Source: Methanolobus sp. UBA32
GTDB lineage: Archaea > Halobacteriota > Methanosarcinia > Methanosarcinales > Methanosarcinaceae
Reading direction: 5' to 3'
DNA: 7,406 nt
NCBI GenBank assembly: GCA_002507205.1
Contig: DAZF01000021.1
Span: 1 to 7,406, forward strand
Shown here: positions 5,421 to 7,406 of the stretch, piece by piece
How the letters are laid out: each line of letters starts with the position of its first letter
How positions within the stretch are numbered: position 1 is the first letter of the stretch
The notes under the pieces: generated by a model
Database searches by the model: none
Told to the model about the DNA's origin: nothing
The model's input: only the letters and a program-made list of their open reading frames with translations
Program-made: the position numbers and the translations under genes

Positions 5421-5430
5421 ATGTGCACAT
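5421..5430. promoter_or_regulatory. ATGTGCACAT palindrome in the promoter of DUF169 paralogue 2
   Basis: A perfect 10-bp palindrome overlapping a wider TGTGC (5422-5426)...GCACA (5436-5440) inverted pair. If the minus-strand GATATACC around 5444-5451 is the TATA element, the transcription start would fall near this palindrome, a typical repressor position. An alternative TATA (TTTATGTA, about 5463-5470) would move the start upstream. Confidence 0.35.
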
Positions 5431-5472
5431 AATACGCACAACTGGTATATCAAACTTACCATACATAAATAG

Positions 5473-5489
5473 AAAAACGCAATACTGCG
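5473..5489 (-). terminator. short GC hairpin with T-run after the AI-2E-like gene
   Basis: On the minus strand CGCA-GTAT-TGCG (5489 to 5478) is followed directly by TTTTTC. The stem is only 4 bp but all arm bases pair, and the T-run is placed as in an intrinsic terminator. It lies about 88 nt after the AI-2E-like gene's stop and upstream of the DUF169 paralogue 2 promoter. Confidence 0.4.
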
Positions 5490-5576
5490 ACACTAAAATT
5501 CACCCCGTTAACATCAAGCATTACTTAGCACTGATGTCGATGGCATTACATAATAGATATTGAAGGCGACCACATA

Positions 5577-6647
5577 TCAATCATTAGAATATATCTTTAA
5601 TAATTCATTGTAAAACTCAGTTAATACTACTTTATAAACAATGTAGATTGGAATGGCAAGTATCATCCCAAGAGCACCCAGCATATCTGCAAAGATAAGG
5701 GTCAGCAGGATACTGAGCAAAGGATTTACAGCAACCTTCCCAGATATCATGTAAGGTATCAGGTATAGATTATCAACAAGCTGGGCAATGATAACAGTAA
5801 TAACTGCAAACAATGCAGTGCTAGGGCTGACAATAAAACCAACTATCACTGCAGGAATGGCACCAACTATCGGACCTATATACGGCACAATATTAAGCAA
5901 GCCTGCAAGAGCACCCAGGAAAAACCAACCGTTGATACCTGCAAGATAGAAACCGATACAGCAAATAGCCCCTACAATAACGCTTTCAAGGATCTTGGCA
6001 GAGAAAAAATCACCAAGCCTTCTGCCAATATCATAAATTGATGAATCCACACAGTCCTGATACTTCTGAGGAAAGAATCCGATAAGATCATTGACTATCA
6101 CATTCTTCTTTGAAAAATAAAGGCGGAACATCATGGGTACTATCAGTAAACCGGTGAAAAGGAAATAAGATAATCTGGATATAATGGATGAGAAGAAACT
6201 AAATATGTAATCTCCAATCGATCTCATGTCCTCACCGGAAAGTATTGGACCTGCACTGACATTTGGAGCAACATCTAAATTCCCATTCTGAGGAGTTAAG
6301 AAATTCCCATACGTGGAAAAAAGATTTGTTATACCTGATTCATAATCTTCCTGCGAACTTACCAGTGAGTTCATATCAGACAACTGGCTCAGCATGAGTG
6401 TGGAGACCAGAAGAACAACAATGGCAAGAAGTATGATAGCATATATCCTTCTGACCCATAACGATTTGTTTCCAAAGCGCTTATTGAATATCATCAAGAC
6501 CCTGTCAGTTATCAGCACAAGTATGGAACCTATGATAAGAACAATGAACAGGTCTTCAAAATGGAAAAGTATGAAGAAAAAAACACTTAAGAATACAAAA
6601 ACAAGGAACATTATGCTCCATACTTTGGAATTTGTAGTTAATGCCAT
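5577..6647 (-). CDS. AI-2E/PerM family multispan membrane protein
   Basis: A 356-residue membrane protein of the AI-2E transporter family (PF01594; YdiK, PerM, TqsA relatives). Hydrophobic spans lie at about 10-29, 33-48, 68-88, 148-176, 219-237, 240-275, 277-300 and 308-342. A polar loop at about 89-146, with NGN and NVS sequons, probably faces outside. The family's C-terminal signatures are clear: LLNIVPYIGPIVGAIP at 250-265 and QLVDNLYLIPYMISGKV at 289-305, then the NPLLSILLTLIFADMLGALG region. The length is usual for the family. Members export or exchange varied small solutes, or ions, and the AI-2 name should not be read as quorum sensing in an archaeon. The ATG at 6645-6647 has AGGT about 7 nt upstream. 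It starts 21 nt after the stop of the PGF-pre-PGF gene and is likely co-transcribed with it. Confidence 0.9.
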   Translation of the reverse strand: MALTTNSKVWSIMFLVFVFLSVFFFILFHFEDLFIVLIIGSILVLITDRVLMIFNKRFGNKSLWVRRIYAIILLAIVVLLVSTLMLSQLSDMNSLVSSQEDYESGITNLFSTYGNFLTPQNGNLDVAPNVSAGPILSGEDMRSIGDYIFSFFSSIISRLSYFLFTGLLIVPMMFRLYFSKKNVIVNDLIGFFPQKYQDCVDSSIYDIGRRLGDFFSAKILESVIVGAICCIGFYLAGINGWFFLGALAGLLNIVPYIGPIVGAIPAVIVGFIVSPSTALFAVITVIIAQLVDNLYLIPYMISGKVAVNPLLSILLTLIFADMLGALGMILAIPIYIVYKVVLTEFYNELLKIYSND

Positions 6648-6668
6648 GTTTATACCTGCAACCAGATT

Positions 6669-7406
6669 TTAATTATTTACAGGGTTTCTTTTTATAAATA
6701 GTTCCTTCATGGACCTCAGGACGGATGCTAAAGTATCTTCACTTTCAGACCCGGAATTGTCTTCATTTTCTGAGCCATAAGATTTCCTGTCAGAATTATC
6801 AGAACTGGTGCTGCCTCCCATATCCACAACAACGATATCTTCTTCAAGCGTTTCATTGGGTTTTCCGGTTATGGCAAAACTACCGAATCCCGTCGTCGTT
6901 GAAACAAAAGACACATTGCCATCGTTTTCATTTATAACTTTGACAGGGAATGATTTCCAGCCAGAGTTACTGTACAGGTTCAGGCGTACAGATTCAACAT
7001 CAATGTTGTTCTCATCCATCCAATCCTGATCTACATGGAAGACGATACGGGTATCATCCAGCTTGCTTTCCAGAACTGTATTGCTGAGAATTATGTTAGA
7101 ATAGCAATAGACAGCATCATCAGGGTTCTCTGAAACTGATGATGACCTGTTATTCAGGACTTCCAGAGTAGACTTAACATAGCCGGCATTCACAGTTGAC
7201 TTAAACTCAAGATAATCAATTGGATTTTGCTCTTTAGGAAATGAAAACTTTGTGACTGCGCCTTTATTGACCACCCGCATGCTGGCATATTTGGCTTTGA
7301 CATTGCTGTAATCTTCATCCGAGGACACTGAACCCGAAGAACTTCCACCACTGCTACTGCCCGATATAATCTGTGAAGGAGTTGCTGTGGCTGTCCAATA
7401 CCATTG
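6669..7406 (-). CDS. PGF-pre-PGF domain surface protein, 5' end outside the window
   Basis: The frame is open from the stop at 6669-6671 to the window edge, giving 245 visible residues, so the protein is N-terminally incomplete here. A GTG at 7326-7328 lies inside a Ser/Gly linker and is not a believable start. In fragment numbering, residues 1-12 are the end of an upstream domain (QWYWTATATPSQ), 16-29 a Ser/Gly-rich linker, and about 33-180 the PGF-pre-PGF domain (KFSFP, DYLEF, IVFHVDQDWM, GWKSFPVKV, TGFGSFAITGKP). The last 65 residues are an acidic Ser/Asp/Glu-rich tail ending in a short basic helix. PGF-pre-PGF proteins are normally secreted archaeal envelope proteins whose acidic stretch is followed by a PGF-CTERM membrane anchor. 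That anchor is absent here: no PGF triplet and no hydrophobic span. An AI-2E-type membrane protein follows 21 nt downstream. Confidence 0.85.
   Translation of the reverse strand, partial: QWYWTATATPSQIISGSSSGGSSSGSVSSDEDYSNVKAKYASMRVVNKGAVTKFSFPKEQNPIDYLEFKSTVNAGYVKSTLEVLNNRSSSVSENPDDAVYCYSNIILSNTVLESKLDDTRIVFHVDQDWMDENNIDVESVRLNLYSNSGWKSFPVKVINENDGNVSFVSTTTGFGSFAITGKPNETLEEDIVVVDMGGSTSSDNSDRKSYGSENEDNSGSESEDTLASVLRSMKELFIKRNPVNN

Noticed and set aside
5382..5462. Longer start for DUF169 paralogue 2 at 5462, adding 27 residues
   Set aside because: The added residues are atypical for the family and cover the promoter and a palindrome; the internal ATG at 5381 has a strong AGGAGAT site.
5577..6647. 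Quorum-sensing AI-2 exporter
   Set aside because: The family name comes from one bacterial member; the archaeal homologue's substrate cannot be told from sequence, and no AI-2 genes are present.
7326..7328. GTG start for the PGF-pre-PGF protein
   Set aside because: The frame stays open to the window edge and the upstream codons encode a Ser/Gly linker typical of the middle of such proteins.

Overview
The window looks like a chromosomal stretch from a methanogenic archaeon of the Methanosarcinales, with Methanolobus or Methanococcoides-like relatives as the best guess. The reasons are a PGF-pre-PGF surface-protein domain, DUF169, DUF1847 and COG1237-type metallo-beta-lactamase proteins, archaeal TATA-type promoters, one apparently leaderless gene, and moderately AT-rich DNA with very AT-rich spacers. 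The genus is inference only. I see no rRNA, tRNA, CRISPR array, insertion sequence or phage gene.

Layout, left to right. A NifX/NifB-like (dinitrogenase iron-molybdenum cofactor family) protein lies on the minus strand at 16-417. It is divergent from a DUF169 protein (704-1402, plus), with a 286-base spacer between them. A small cupin (1631-2029, plus) follows as its own unit, with a promoter that implies leaderless transcription and a hairpin plus T-rich terminator. After a 328-base spacer comes a tight plus-strand cluster: DUF1847 metal-binding protein (2358-2930), COG1237-like metallo-beta-lactamase fold protein (2946-3617) and a radical SAM protein with a C-terminal winged helix (3650-4633). 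A perfect 11-bp hairpin separates this cluster from a second, convergent DUF169 paralogue (minus, 4686-5381). On the right, also on the minus strand, a PGF-pre-PGF surface protein (cut by the window edge at 7406) precedes an AI-2E/PerM-type membrane protein (5577-6647) by 21 bases.

How the genes may work together. The left two thirds combines cysteine-rich or metal-site proteins of poorly known function: a NifX-like cofactor-binding domain, two DUF169 proteins, DUF1847, an MBL-fold hydrolase, a radical SAM enzyme and a cupin. This suggests handling or modification of a metal, sulfur or pterin-like cofactor, but no reaction can be read from the sequence. The best regulatory evidence is a 10-bp palindrome, CTCATATGAG, found upstream of both the NifX-like gene (505-514) and the DUF1847 operon (2297-2306). 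In each case it lies exactly 4 nt before a TATA sequence on the gene's own strand. A shorter core, TCATATGA, spans the start codon of the first DUF169 gene. These sites point to a small shared regulon with an unidentified regulator. The right-hand pair of envelope genes appears unrelated to it.
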